This document shows, in pieces, positions 33,095 through 41,456 of a stretch of DNA of 64,000 bases. The stretch's first letter is position 1, and the number at the start of each line of letters is the position of its first letter. Below the pieces are notes generated by a model. That model was not told the origin of the DNA, ran no database searches, and saw only the letters and a list, made by a program, of their open reading frames with translations. Source of the stretch: Lactococcus hircilactis (GTDB taxonomy: Bacteria; Bacillota; Bacilli; Lactobacillales; Streptococcaceae). The stretch lies in NCBI RefSeq assembly GCF_009601015.1, contig NZ_WITJ01000001.1, positions 1 to 64,000 on the forward strand. Direction: 5' to 3'. The translations under genes were made by a program, and so were the position numbers.

Positions 33095-33736
33095 ATGTAT
33101 ATTGAAATCAATAATATAAATAAAAAAATTAAAGACAAGAATATTTTCCAAGATGTCAGCCTTTCCTTTGAAAAAGGAAGTATTAATGGAGTTATCGGTT
33201 CTAACGGATCAGGGAAAACGATGCTTTTTCGAGCGCTTTGTGGATTTATTAAATTAGATTCAGGAAAAATCCAAATTGATTCTAAACCAGTTAAATTTGG
33301 AGAACGGCCCCCAGTACCTATCGGACTTATATTAGAAACACCAGGTTTTATACTTAATGATACTGCACTAAATAATCTAAAATATTTAGCAGAAATTAAC
33401 AATAGTTATGATGAAAGCTATGTTTTGTGGTTATTAGATTTCTTTAGTTTAGCAGAGTATAAGGATAAGAAAGTGAAATCATTTTCTTTAGGAATGAAGC
33501 AAAAACTTGGAATCATACAAGCCGTTATGGAACATCAGGAGTTAATTATTCTGGATGAACCTACAAATGGAATTGATAAAAAATCCATTTTAAAATTTAA
33601 TGAACTTATGAATCAATTGAAAGTTGAAGGAAAAACGATTATTATTGCATCACACAATGATTATGAAATCAAAGAGTTGTGTGATACGATAACGGAAATA
33701 GAAAATGGAGCCATTAATGAAACGAAACGTTTATAA
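33095..33736 (+). CDS. ABC transporter ATPase
   Basis: 213 residues with GVIGSNGSGKTMLFRAL (Walker A, about 33-49), FSLGMKQKLGI (signature), LIILDEPTNGID (Walker B) and IIIASHNDYE (H-loop). Type of BcrA/CcmA-like exporters of peptides and drugs. Ribosome site AAGGAG. Should power the three membrane proteins encoded just upstream. Overlaps the lipoprotein gene by 20 bases. Confidence 0.88.
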   Translation: MYIEINNINKKIKDKNIFQDVSLSFEKGSINGVIGSNGSGKTMLFRALCGFIKLDSGKIQIDSKPVKFGERPPVPIGLILETPGFILNDTALNNLKYLAEINNSYDESYVLWLLDFFSLAEYKDKKVKSFSLGMKQKLGIIQAVMEHQELIILDEPTNGIDKKSILKFNELMNQLKVEGKTIIIASHNDYEIKELCDTITEIENGAINETKRL

Positions 33737-34241
33737 AAAATTACTTCAATCATTCGCGATTTTTTCACTGTTTTTCATCGCGATTTTTTCCCTATCTGCG
33801 TGTATGCCAGGATCCCGATTTTCTGTAACAAAGCAAGAATATAAAAAAACAACCTCTGATGGAAACAAATCAATCATTATCACATTTCACTCTAAAGAGG
33901 ACCATGTCATAAAACAAGAAACATTTATTCGGGATGCGATTCCTGATGATTTAAAAGGAATTAACAAAGAAAATTATAAATCAAAATATAATGGTTTATA
34001 TAAAAAATATCACGGGATTCGTGGCATATCCACAAAAATCGATTATTCAACGGACGACAAAGGAAAGGCCATGATTCGTGAAAACATTCTCTTTGATTAT
34101 GAGAAAATTAATCCAACGGATATTTCTGATTTAACAGGGGAGTTAAGCCATGGTGATCTATCAAAAGATAAGAAAGTAAGTCTTAAAAAATCAATTGAAA
34201 CTTTAAAAGCCGACCACTTTGAACACGGCTACGCACCATAA
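33717..34241 (+). CDS. lipoprotein, DUF1307/YehR-like
   Basis: 174 residues from ATG 33717, with GGAG seven bases upstream. A long basic start and a hydrophobic segment end in the lipobox LSAC (Cys about residue 29). The mature part is Lys/Asp-rich, with IIITFHSKEDHVIKQETFI typical of the DUF1307 lipoprotein family. It would sit on the outer face of the membrane and might capture or neutralise the secreted peptide. Last gene before a strong terminator. Confidence 0.65.
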   Translation: MKRNVYKKLLQSFAIFSLFFIAIFSLSACMPGSRFSVTKQEYKKTTSDGNKSIIITFHSKEDHVIKQETFIRDAIPDDLKGINKENYKSKYNGLYKKYHGIRGISTKIDYSTDDKGKAMIRENILFDYEKINPTDISDLTGELSHGDLSKDKKVSLKKSIETLKADHFEHGYAP

Positions 34242-34266
34242 ATTTATAGCGGGAGTTTCTCACACT

Positions 34267-34305
34267 CAAAAAGAGGAGACATCAATAGGATGTCCCCTCT
34301 TTTTG
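34267..34305 (+). terminator. terminator of the secreted-peptide/ABC operon
   Basis: CAAAAAGAGG (34267-34276) and CCTCTTTTTG (34296-34305), with GACAT/ATGTC pairing inside; near-perfect hairpin 26 bases after the stop. Confidence 0.85.
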
Positions 34306-34311
34306 AAAACA

Positions 34312-34362
34312 AATGATACTAATATACAATAAAAACTCAAAACAATTAAGTTATGAGTTGGT
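34312..34362. repeat. direct repeat, right copy, candidate res-like site
   Basis: Contains CTCAAAACAATTAAGTTATGAGTTGGTT-type sequence with an ACTCA/TGAGT hairpin, matching 24 of 28 core bases at 30211-30264, in the same orientation. The two copies enclose the secreted-peptide operon. Confidence 0.5.
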
Positions 34363-34370
34363 TTTTTAGC

Positions 34371-34672
34371 CTATTTGAACTTGTCTACCTTTAAATTTCC
34401 ATCTTCATAAATAAACCACCATTTTTGAACAATTTTTTCGTTATTAAAACTATATTTTTTGATCGGGGGAACCAGTGAATCTATGTACTGAGCACTAGTA
34501 GGCAAAAGTAAATTGTATCCTTCAGAGCTTCTATTATTGTAACGTATATAATTTAGTGTTATAGAAACAATCAGTGTAAATCCGTTATCCTTTTTTTAAA
34601 TTTTCTTAATCCATCGACTTTAATTACATCAATTTGCTCCTTTTTTAGTTGTTGGAATTCACCCTCATGATT
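34371..34672 (-). pseudogene. frameshifted hypothetical gene remnant
   Basis: Two minus-strand frames join across a run of seven A near 34595: upstream EGEFQQLKKEQIDVIKVDGL, then RKFKK, downstream DNGFTLIVSITLNYIRYNNR continuing to WWFIYEDGNLKVDKFK and a TAG at 34371. No start found; family unknown. The hairpin TCTTATGAATT/AATTCATAAGA lies just upstream. Nothing supportable in 34700-34847. Confidence 0.45.
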
Positions 34673-34847
34673 CTATCTTATGAATTCCTAATTCATAAGA
34701 TGGGATTGCTTTGTACATGGGTAAACCACTATAGGAAATATGGAGAAATTCCGGAAACTAAAAAAAAGAGGAAAGAAAATAGAAAAGAAAAATCCAAGTA
34801 TTTCTATTTGGATAAATCATAATATTTTAGGCCTTAAGCCTATTTTC

Positions 34848-35768
34848 TCATATGAATGATACGTGGGTTAATCTTATAGATAAATTCCATAATTTATCAG
34901 CTACTGAATCATCCATAGCTTGTGAGATAATATGAGCTTCTTTAGGATACCCTCTTGTTTCTCTTAATCTAGATGGGCCATAATACGCTCCTTTTTTCAC
35001 ATCCGGTTCAGTCGCCGCAAACAGTGTTGCCCATGCGCCATGGGATGCCGGTTGGAAAAGAATATTTCCTAAGGTGCGTCTTGCTATTCCCGCCAAGCTA
35101 TTTTTACCAGAACCATTAACAATTAGATTGGTTCTTGAAACACCTGGATGAGCAGAAACAGACGTTATACCCCAACCTTTTTTATCACTTTGCTTTTGCA
35201 ATTCACGTGTGAACAAGAGCATAGCTAATTTAGATTGAGAATATGCTTTCATTGGTACATATTCTTTTTCTGATTGAAAATCTTCAAAATTTATGTTTCC
35301 TTGACGACTCGCTATACTACTCAAATTAACTACTCAAGCTGACTGAGATTTTTTTAATAGAGGCAATAAACCGGCAGTTAAAGCAAATGGTCCCAAATAG
35401 TTTGTTCCAGTTTGTAATTCAAAGTTGTCAGCAGTAGTTTTTCGAGTGGGTGGATTCATAATTCCAGCATTATTGACTAATATATCTATTCTGTCTAGTG
35501 TTAATTCAATATTTTCACAGAATTGTCTAATAGATGTAAGACTTGCCAAATCTATTTGTCCAAAAGATATTTGTCCATTAGGAACTTGGGAAAGAATGTT
35601 TTGCACAGCTTCATCTCCTTTATCAGGATTCCGGCCAGCAAGAATAACTTTAGCTCCTGCTTTAGTCAAACAAAGTGCAACTTCATACCCAATTCCCCCT
35701 GTTCCGGTAACGATTGCTATTTTATTACCTAAGTCTCCAATTTTATTCGGTGTCCATTTCTTGTCCAT
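34848..35768 (-). pseudogene. short-chain dehydrogenase gene with in-frame stop
   Basis: The full frame encodes an SDR oxidoreductase of about 306 residues: AIVTGTGGIGYEVAL (Rossmann Gly motif), DILVNNAGIMNPP (NNAG) and YSQSKLAMLLF (YxxxK active site), then HPGVSRTNL. A TGA at 35334-35336 separates QSA from VVNLSSIASRQ where the family has Arg, so one CGA-to-TGA change broke it before the catalytic Tyr. Divergent from the merR gene, which probably controlled it. Readthrough or an internal restart cannot be excluded. Confidence 0.8.
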
Positions 35769-35853
35769 ATGACAGTCTCCTCATGTTATAATATTAATAT
35801 CAAAATAGTATATACGAAGTATAACATACTGACGTAACGTGAGGTCAAATAAT

Positions 35854-36213
35854 ATGATGACAATTGGTCAACTTTCACAAAAAACAGGAATGACTATAAG
35901 AACTATCCGATATTATGAAGAAAAAGGAATTATTATTCCAGATAGTCACACCCAAAGAGGTGATCGTCTCTTTAAAGAAGAACATTTAAATGGGATTCTC
36001 TTTATAAAATATTTACGTAGTGCTGGTTTAAGTATTAAAGAAGTTCAAAATTATGTGGATTTGTTACAAAAAGGGAGTGAAACTCGCGTACAACGTCAAA
36101 TATTACTGTCTGAAGTAGAAAAAAAAATATTACAAGATATATCTGAAAAACAAAAACAATTAGAACATGTTCGGTGGAAACTAGAACGCTATGAGGACGG
36201 TTTTGATTGTTAG
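35854..36213 (+). CDS. MerR-family transcriptional regulator
   Basis: 119 residues from ATG 35854, nine bases after GAGG; a GTG at 35839 overlaps the ribosome site. N-terminal MerR helix-turn-helix MTIGQLSQKTGMTIRTIRYY, followed by EEKGII and the wing; then a helical dimerization region. No C-terminal Cys cluster, so not a metal sensor of the classic type. Divergent from the broken SDR gene; the spacer holds AGTAT...ATACT inverted sequences (about 35808-35830) that could be its operator. Confidence 0.83.
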   Translation: MMTIGQLSQKTGMTIRTIRYYEEKGIIIPDSHTQRGDRLFKEEHLNGILFIKYLRSAGLSIKEVQNYVDLLQKGSETRVQRQILLSEVEKKILQDISEKQKQLEHVRWKLERYEDGFDC

Positions 36214-36216
36214 TTT

Positions 36217-36231
36217 GGTTCTGTTGCAAAG
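36217..36231. mobile_element. ISS1/IS6-family end remnant
   Basis: GGTTCTGTTGCAAAG matches the terminal inverted repeat of ISS1/IS1216-type (IS6-family) elements, with no transposase attached. It lies 43 bases before ISL3 copy B. Confidence 0.5.
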
Positions 36232-36273
36232 ATAAAAAAATAAAAAGACTTACGTCTAGTTCATGTGTTTTAG

Positions 36274-37697
36274 GGTTCTATAATAAATCCTGTGGGAAAT
36301 CATTCTCATAGGATTTTATTTTCTTGTAAAATAAAAAACTTACCTCTAAACTGTAAGTACATCACTACACACAGAGAAGAGATAAGCTATGTTTGATTCT
36401 ATCATGAAGGAATTGTTTTTGCAAGCTCAGGATTGGGAAAGCGAGACGCTCATGCCCCTCAAAAAGGGCAAGCGCTATGAGCTCAAGGTCACCTATAAAG
36501 CCACCTTTAAAGCTTGTCCGCATTGTCACAAAAGCAAATTTCATAAGCACGGCACGATGCCTCGAAAGGTGCAGCTCACAGAATATCTGGGCTTTCCTTG
36601 CTTTTTGATCATTGCTATTCAGCGCTACAAATGTTGTTTCTGCGGCAAAGTGTCGACCCCTGAGTTGCCCGAAAGCTTGGTCTCCAAAGGCACCAAAGAT
36701 TCTGTTTTGCTCAAAAAAGAAATTATTTTGAAACTCAAAAGCAAGCAGTCAATCTCAGAAGCGGCGCGGGATTTGAAGGTCTCGCCTTATAGCTTTTATC
36801 GCCTTTTAAACCAGATGCCCACAAAAGATCATTTTAGCTTTCTGCCCGAAGTGCTTTGCATTGATGAGTTTAAAGCCACAGGAGATTGCAAGGGAAAAAT
36901 GGCTTTTATTGCCATGGACGGACAGACCCACAAGCTGGTTTCCTTGCTGGATGACCGTCGTTTGGAGCACCTCGTGACTTATTTTCTCAAGTTCCCAAGA
37001 CAAGTTCGACTCAAAGTCAAAATGCTCGTCATGGATATGAATGCCAATTACGGTGCGCTCATCAAACGCTGTTTTCCCAACGCTCAGCTGGTCACGGACC
37101 GCTTTCACGTCGTCCAGCAACTGACCCGCGCTTTTAACCAGCTGCGAGTTCAGGAGATGAAGCAATTCGACACGCACAGCCCGCAGTACCGCCACCTCAA
37201 GTACTATTGGAACTATTTGCTCAAGAATTTTGACGACTGCTCTGAAAATCGCTTTTATTCCCGCAGCTTACGCCAGTGGACGTCGAGTCATGATTTGGTG
37301 CTCCAACTCAAAGCTTATACACCCGTGCTCGACGAGGCGTGGGAAGTCTTGCAGGCCGCACTGACAGCTTTCAGGAAGCACGACGACCAGAAGTTTTTCG
37401 AGATCATTGACGAATTGAAAGAAGAGCTATTGCCCGAGACCTTTGTGAAAAAGTTCCAATTTCTTGCCTCCAAAAAGGCTTCTATCCGCCTGGCACTGCA
37501 CACGCCCTACTCCAACGGCTGCGTGGAGGGCATGAACAACAAAATCAAGGCGCTCAAGCGCGTCGCCTTCGGGTTTCGCCGCTTTAGCAACTTCAAGAAG
37601 CGGATTATTTTGATGAATTGATGAAACAAAAATAAGCCACCGCAGTGACTTACTCTTAGAGGGGGAATAATTTTCCCACAGGATTTGACAAAGAACC
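36274..37697 (+). mobile_element. ISL3-family element, copy B (intact)
   Basis: 1424 bases from GGTTCTATAATAAATCCTG to the reverse complement of GGTTCTTTGTCAAATCCTG. Complete transposase gene inside; opposite orientation to copy A, the two enclosing about 27.6 kb. No matching 8-bp target duplication. GC-richer than its surroundings. Confidence 0.88.
36389..37621 (+). CDS. tnp: ISL3-family transposase
   Basis: 410 residues, full length. N-terminal zinc-binding CPHCHKSKFHKHG and CCFCGK (about 48-95), a helix-turn-helix (SISEAARDLKVSPYSFYRLL), then the DDE core: Asp in VLCIDEFKAT, Asp in MLVMDMNANY, the VTDRFHVVQQL block and the C-terminal NGCVEGMNNKIKALKRVAFG with the Glu. Ends GFRRFSNFKKRIILMN. 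Appears functional and could mobilise copy A in trans. Confidence 0.93.
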   Translation: MFDSIMKELFLQAQDWESETLMPLKKGKRYELKVTYKATFKACPHCHKSKFHKHGTMPRKVQLTEYLGFPCFLIIAIQRYKCCFCGKVSTPELPESLVSKGTKDSVLLKKEIILKLKSKQSISEAARDLKVSPYSFYRLLNQMPTKDHFSFLPEVLCIDEFKATGDCKGKMAFIAMDGQTHKLVSLLDDRRLEHLVTYFLKFPRQVRLKVKMLVMDMNANYGALIKRCFPNAQLVTDRFHVVQQLTRAFNQLRVQEMKQFDTHSPQYRHLKYYWNYLLKNFDDCSENRFYSRSLRQWTSSHDLVLQLKAYTPVLDEAWEVLQAALTAFRKHDDQKFFEIIDELKEELLPETFVKKFQFLASKKASIRLALHTPYSNGCVEGMNNKIKALKRVAFGFRRFSNFKKRIILMN

Positions 37698-37745
37698 TTA
37701 TAATCTTGCAATTGTAAAATTTTATCAATAGTTTTTTCTTTAATC

Positions 37746-37928
37746 TTAATGACTATTTATAATAATAAAAGCAACTACAATAGGTAAAATCCCTATTATC
37801 AAGCATAGTGGTAATAGTACATATCTGTAAATTTTTACTTTCTTTTGATTGTTTTTATTATTTTTATAATATCTTTTTACTGAATTTATAAGCAACACTA
37901 GCATAAGCACATATAATAATATTTTCAT
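37746..37928 (-). CDS. 60-residue two-helix membrane protein, possible immunity protein
   Basis: MKILLYVLMLVLLINSVKRY, then a basic loop KNNKNNQKKVKIYR and a second helix (YVLLPLCLIIGILPIVVAFI). Starts 24 bases after the secreted hydrophobic protein gene, in the same direction; no clear ribosome site, so it may depend on the upstream gene. Two-helix, basic, small: typical of bacteriocin immunity proteins, but no family is recognised. Confidence 0.45.
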   Translation of the reverse strand: MKILLYVLMLVLLINSVKRYYKNNKNNQKKVKIYRYVLLPLCLIIGILPIVVAFIIINSH

Positions 37929-37952
37929 AATTTTATTGTATCACATGTAAAA

Positions 37953-38483
37953 TTAACGTGCGGAATACGTGCAATGATCTAAATACATATAAATTTTTCC
38001 TGAATTTGGATGTGCATTAATAAGATTAGCAGCCTCAGTAAAACGTCCATGGAATGCAAACGTTCCTACACCAACGATAGCAGCCAAAACAGCATCAATA
38101 GGTCCCAATTCGAATCCAGCAGCTGCAAGAGCTGCTGCTACTCCAACTGCCCCTTCAGCCGTAGCGCATTTTCTAAAAGTATTACGCATTATTGTGCCAT
38201 CTGATTTTGTAGTATATTTCCACAAAATACCTACAATTATTGGACTCGCAGACATAGATTTTGTTTGCGGAATGACCGTATTCGACGTAAATGTAGTTCC
38301 ATCAGGATTTTTATAGATAATTTGAGCATTGTTACTCTCATTATTCAAAGTTTTGGTTACATCATTTTTTTGTACTGTTGCAGTATCTTGCTTAATAACA
38401 TCCGCATTAGCTAAAATTGGAGCACATGCAGATAACAAAGTTAATACTGTCATAGCACTTACGATAAGTCTTTTTTTTATCAT
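37953..38483 (-). CDS. secreted protein with hydrophobic C-terminal segment, candidate bacteriocin
   Basis: 176 residues. Sec signal peptide MIKKRLIVSAMTVLTLLSAC followed by APILANA (cleavage after ANA; no lipobox spacing by consensus, though LSAC resembles one). A Thr/Asn-rich pro-region is followed by a hydrophobic, Gly/Ala-rich stretch, EGAVGVAAALAAAGFELGPI, then DAVLAAIVGVGTFAF, and a tail with HCTYSAR. Cys at KCATAEG and DHCTY could form a disulfide. Ribosome site AAGAAGG. With the small membrane protein downstream it looks like a bacteriocin-immunity pair; unproven. Confidence 0.5.
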   Translation of the reverse strand: MIKKRLIVSAMTVLTLLSACAPILANADVIKQDTATVQKNDVTKTLNNESNNAQIIYKNPDGTTFTSNTVIPQTKSMSASPIIVGILWKYTTKSDGTIMRNTFRKCATAEGAVGVAAALAAAGFELGPIDAVLAAIVGVGTFAFHGRFTEAANLINAHPNSGKIYMYLDHCTYSAR

Positions 38484-38520
38484 ACAAAGCCTTCTTTCTT
38501 AGTAAAAGATATATTTGTTA

Positions 38521-38534
38521 CGAAAACGTTCTCA
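38521..38534 (-). promoter_or_regulatory. cre-like site upstream of the secreted protein gene
   Basis: Minus strand TGAGAACGTTTTCG resembles the CcpA operator (WTGNAANCGNWNNCA) with two mismatches, just downstream of AT-rich -10-like sequences (TATATT/TATAGT). Possible catabolite control. Confidence 0.35.
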
Positions 38535-38718
38535 CTATAAATATATCACATTCTGAAAAGCAAAGCAAGAATTTTTTGAAATCGCCACCATCGCTCTTAT
38601 CTAACTTTTACTCTTGTCGTTCTAATTATACATATCGATGAAAAATAACGAAATTAATAATTTAGGGATTAACATAGGGATTAACACAGGAATAGTAAGG
38701 TAATCAGATTCGATATTA

Positions 38719-38994
38719 TTAAAAAATCATGAGTGAACTCTTACCTTTCAAGTACCCAACAAAGCTCGAAACTGAGATTTTTGGAGGTATAGAGACAAGA
38801 ATATGCACATAATCGGGCATAAGATGTCCTTCAATGATTTCAACACCCTTGTAGCGACACAAAAGCTGAAATATTTCTTTCAAATCGTTCCTGACTTGAT
38901 TATAAATGACTTTTCGTCTGTACTTAGGCGTGAAGACGATATGATATTTTCACAACCACTTTGTGTGCGAAAGACTGTTTGTTTTGTTTGCCAT
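38719..38994 (-). pseudogene. IS200/IS605 TnpA remnant
   Basis: The frame MANKTNSLSHTKWL, stop (TGA at 38950-38952, Cys in the family), KYHIVFTPKYRRKVIY, then EGHLMPDYVHILVSIPP matches the N-terminal two thirds of IS200 TnpA, including the HUH-like region (here HIL). It ends at KSSLMIF, missing the catalytic Tyr helix. The subterminal hairpin CCACCCGC/GCGGGTGG at 39064-39082 is still present upstream. 38535-38718 has no gene. Confidence 0.72.
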
Positions 38995-39133
38995 ATGTTC
39001 CTTTCTATTTGAGCCTGAACATCTCAATTATACTCGGAAAATTGTGGTATAACCACTTCACTTCCACCCGCATAGCGGGTGGTTTTCTGTTTCACACGCT
39101 ATGCGCACTCAACTGGCTAAAGCCGTAACGAGA

Positions 39134-39160
39134 AAACCCAGCGAAATATTCGCTGGGTTT
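39134..39160. terminator. hairpin downstream of the relE-like gene
   Basis: AAACCCAGCG (39134-39143) and CGCTGGGTTT (39151-39160); loop seven, followed by TTTC on the minus strand. Confidence 0.65.
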
Positions 39161-39188
39161 GTCTGCAGTCTGAAATACCTTTATAGTC

Positions 39189-39479
39189 TTATGTTTTTCT
39201 TTTTTTGCGCAACAAATTAACCCAATTCTGTTTCATGCCAAGTACTCTGACAATCGACACGACATTGCCATTGATTTCATAAAATGCAACGTGATTTCCA
39301 ACAAAAGTAAAATAATAATCTTCAGTCAATTCCACATCTTCATCAACTCGACTGCTAAGCTTTAGGCCACCTTCTGGAAATATTTTCAATTTTTCCAAGC
39401 TTGTCATAATCGTATCAACTGTGTTGAGTGCAGCTTGCTCTGAGAGAAAATTTTCTTCGATATAATTTTTTATCCCCAT
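39189..39479 (-). CDS. RelE/ParE-family toxin-like protein, 5' end damaged
   Basis: 96 residues from ATG 39479, but the frame continues upstream with NIDYTDSALQDL before a stop, which is exactly the missing first strand and helix of a RelE/ParE toxin. The usual start codon seems lost. The core has LKIFPEGGLKLSSRVD, DYYFTFVGNHVAFYEI and SIVRVLGMKQNWVNLL. No antitoxin gene is adjacent. Probably a degenerating orphan toxin. Confidence 0.6.
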   Translation of the reverse strand: MGIKNYIEENFLSEQAALNTVDTIMTSLEKLKIFPEGGLKLSSRVDEDVELTEDYYFTFVGNHVAFYEINGNVVSIVRVLGMKQNWVNLLRKKRKT

Positions 39480-39535
39480 TAAATCTTGTAATGCTGAGTC
39501 GGTATAATCAATATTACACGTAAAGTATCAAAATC

Positions 39536-39670
39536 TTAGTGATACTTCACAGCACAATTGTGTGAATCTAAGTGATGAATAATTGCTTCTTGACAGTTCA
39601 GACAAACATTCATATTGTTTTGAGGATATTGTCCATAACAGGGACAATCTTTGGGATTGTCAGTAGCCAT
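39536..39670 (-). CDS. 44-residue Cys/His-rich protein
   Basis: ATG at 39670 with AAAGGAG seven bases upstream. MATDNPKDCPCYGQYPQNNM continues to VCLNCQEAIIHHLDSHNC: Cys pairs CxC and CxxC plus His/Cys suggest one zinc site. An inverted repeat at the 3' end (AAGTATCA/TGATACTT) could end transcription. Unknown family, but coding is well supported by the ribosome site and composition. Confidence 0.5.
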   Translation of the reverse strand: MATDNPKDCPCYGQYPQNNMNVCLNCQEAIIHHLDSHNCAVKYH

Positions 39671-39682
39671 TTTGCTCTCCTT

Positions 39683-39796
39683 TTAAAAAATCCATATAAA
39701 AAAGCGCCACAAAAAAGTGACGTTCATTGGTACAGTAAAAAATAATTTCTCAGCGAGAATACTGTGTGTGTATAGAATCATGTGGGTTTGCGTCAT
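39683..39796 (-). CDS. 37-residue possible small protein
   Basis: ATG at 39796 after GGAGAAC; encodes MTQTHMILYTHSILAEKLFF, then TVPMNVTFLWRFFIWIF. Ends just before the ribosome site of the Cys-rich gene, so it may be a leader peptide. Composition is not strongly protein-like. Confidence 0.2.
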   Translation of the reverse strand: MTQTHMILYTHSILAEKLFFTVPMNVTFLWRFFIWIF

Positions 39797-39894
39797 TTTG
39801 TTCTCCTTCTATGCAAGACTAGATAAATGTTGATAATCTTCACAAAGTTTCTAGAGCTATCGAAATATTTATAAGAATTATTTTACCCCTTATA

Positions 39895-40144
39895 TTTATA
39901 TTAGTGCAGTTAGCTACTGCCAAAGCTCAAGTGTTAAACTTGAATAAGCACGCTGTGAATTAGTATTTGTACCCAATCGCTAGACGATTTTAGAAAGGCT
40001 CTAACCACAGCTTTTTGTATACATTGGTAATGAGTTTGATAACGCAAGAAACAACAGACGTTTTATATCTAATAAGGCTACAAGAACAAAAAGTGCGTGG
40101 AGTTATCACAGTGATCTAAATATTAAATACTGAGGAGAACCCTT
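39895..40144 (+). ncRNA. IS110 left non-coding end, candidate bridge RNA region
   Basis: About 250 non-coding bases directly upstream of the IS110 transposase, including the hairpin CAAGTGTTAAACTTG (about 39930-39944). In IS110 elements this end encodes the bridge RNA that sets target choice. Exact boundaries and loops are not assigned. Confidence 0.35.
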
Positions 40145-41304
40145 ATGACCCTTTTCGTTGAAATTGATGTATCTAAATACAAACATGACCTCGCAATCCT
40201 TGATAAGCAAGGAAACATTATGATTAAAAATTTCCAGTTTGCCAATACCTATAAAGGATTTCAAAATCTAAAAGAATGTTTAGAACAGCTTAAACTTCCA
40301 ACTTCTGAACTCTGTATCTCACTTGAAGATACTGGGCATTATGCCGATAATCTCGTTGCTTTTCTTCAAAATCTTGGTTATCCAACTTTTACTTATAACC
40401 CTTTACTTATCAAGGAGTTTGTTAAATCATTGACGCTTAGAAAGTCTAAAACTGATAAAAAAGACGCTTTATCCATTGCTCGTAAACTGCTTTCTGACCC
40501 TCAGCCTGAACGTTATATTGTAGAACCTCAAATGCAAGAACTTAAAGAACTCACTCGCTATCAAAATTGATTAATACATCAACGTTCAAAGAATAAGACG
40601 CTTTATGTTCGAGTACTTGATAAAGTTTTCCCTGAACTCGCTAAGATTGTCAAGAACGTCCATAATCAATTTGTTTACGAGCTTCTTTCAAACTATCTAC
40701 ACCTCAAAAAATTAAACGGGCTAATTTTAGTTCTTTACTTAAAATCAAACGCTTAACGGCGGACAAAGCAAACCAAATTCAAGAAGCCGCTTGTTTAACC
40801 ATAGGAAATGGTGCTTTAGCCTTACAGTTAGAGCTGATACAACTTATTGAGATGATAAGCATTCAATCCAAACAGATTAACCAGGTTCAAGAACAAATCA
40901 ACGTTCTTATGGCAGAGATAGATTCACCTATCACAAGCATTACAGGAATTGGTGTGCGCTTAGGAGCTGTTATCCTCGCTGAAATTAAGAGCATTCATAA
41001 CTTCAAAACACCAGGTCAACTTCAAGCTTTTGCAGGACTAGAACCCTCAATCTATCAATCTGGAACAATGGACATCACTGGACATATGGTCAAGCGGGGT
41101 TCGTCTTATTTACGCTACGCACTTATCCAAGCAGCCAAGTTACTTGCCAATTACTCCCCTTATTTTAAAGCCTACTTATGGCTCAAAATAAGCCAGGGAA
41201 AGCATTATAATGTCGCTGTATCTCATGTGGCTAAGAAATTGATACGTATCATCTACTACCTTCTCAAAACGAATCAAACTTTTGATGAACGTAAGTTAAG
41301 ATAA
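40145..41304 (+). pseudogene. IS110-family transposase, broken
   Basis: The N-terminal RuvC-like half (MTLFVEIDVSKYKHDLAILD; CISLEDTGHYADNL; KTDKKDALSIARKLL) stops at TGA 40568-40570. The frame then continues (LIHQRSKNKTLYVRVLDKVF) until a frameshift near 40690. The C-terminal half resumes by 40852 with SITGIGVRLGAVILAEI and the catalytic-Ser region GHMVKRGSSYLRYALIQAA. At least two lesions, so no active enzyme. The right end is unassigned within 41305-41456. Confidence 0.85.
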
Positions 41305-41456
41305 GCGGTTCGTTTAGATATTTTTTAAAAACTTGCTTTGGCAAGACTTTTTGCGTACCTTCAAACTCATTAGCTTGACAAAATTTAAAAATCAGTTTTT
41401 ACTTGACTTTTAATATAGTTTGTCTTTCTTCAGATTTGTAGTTTTCAATTTGCCTT

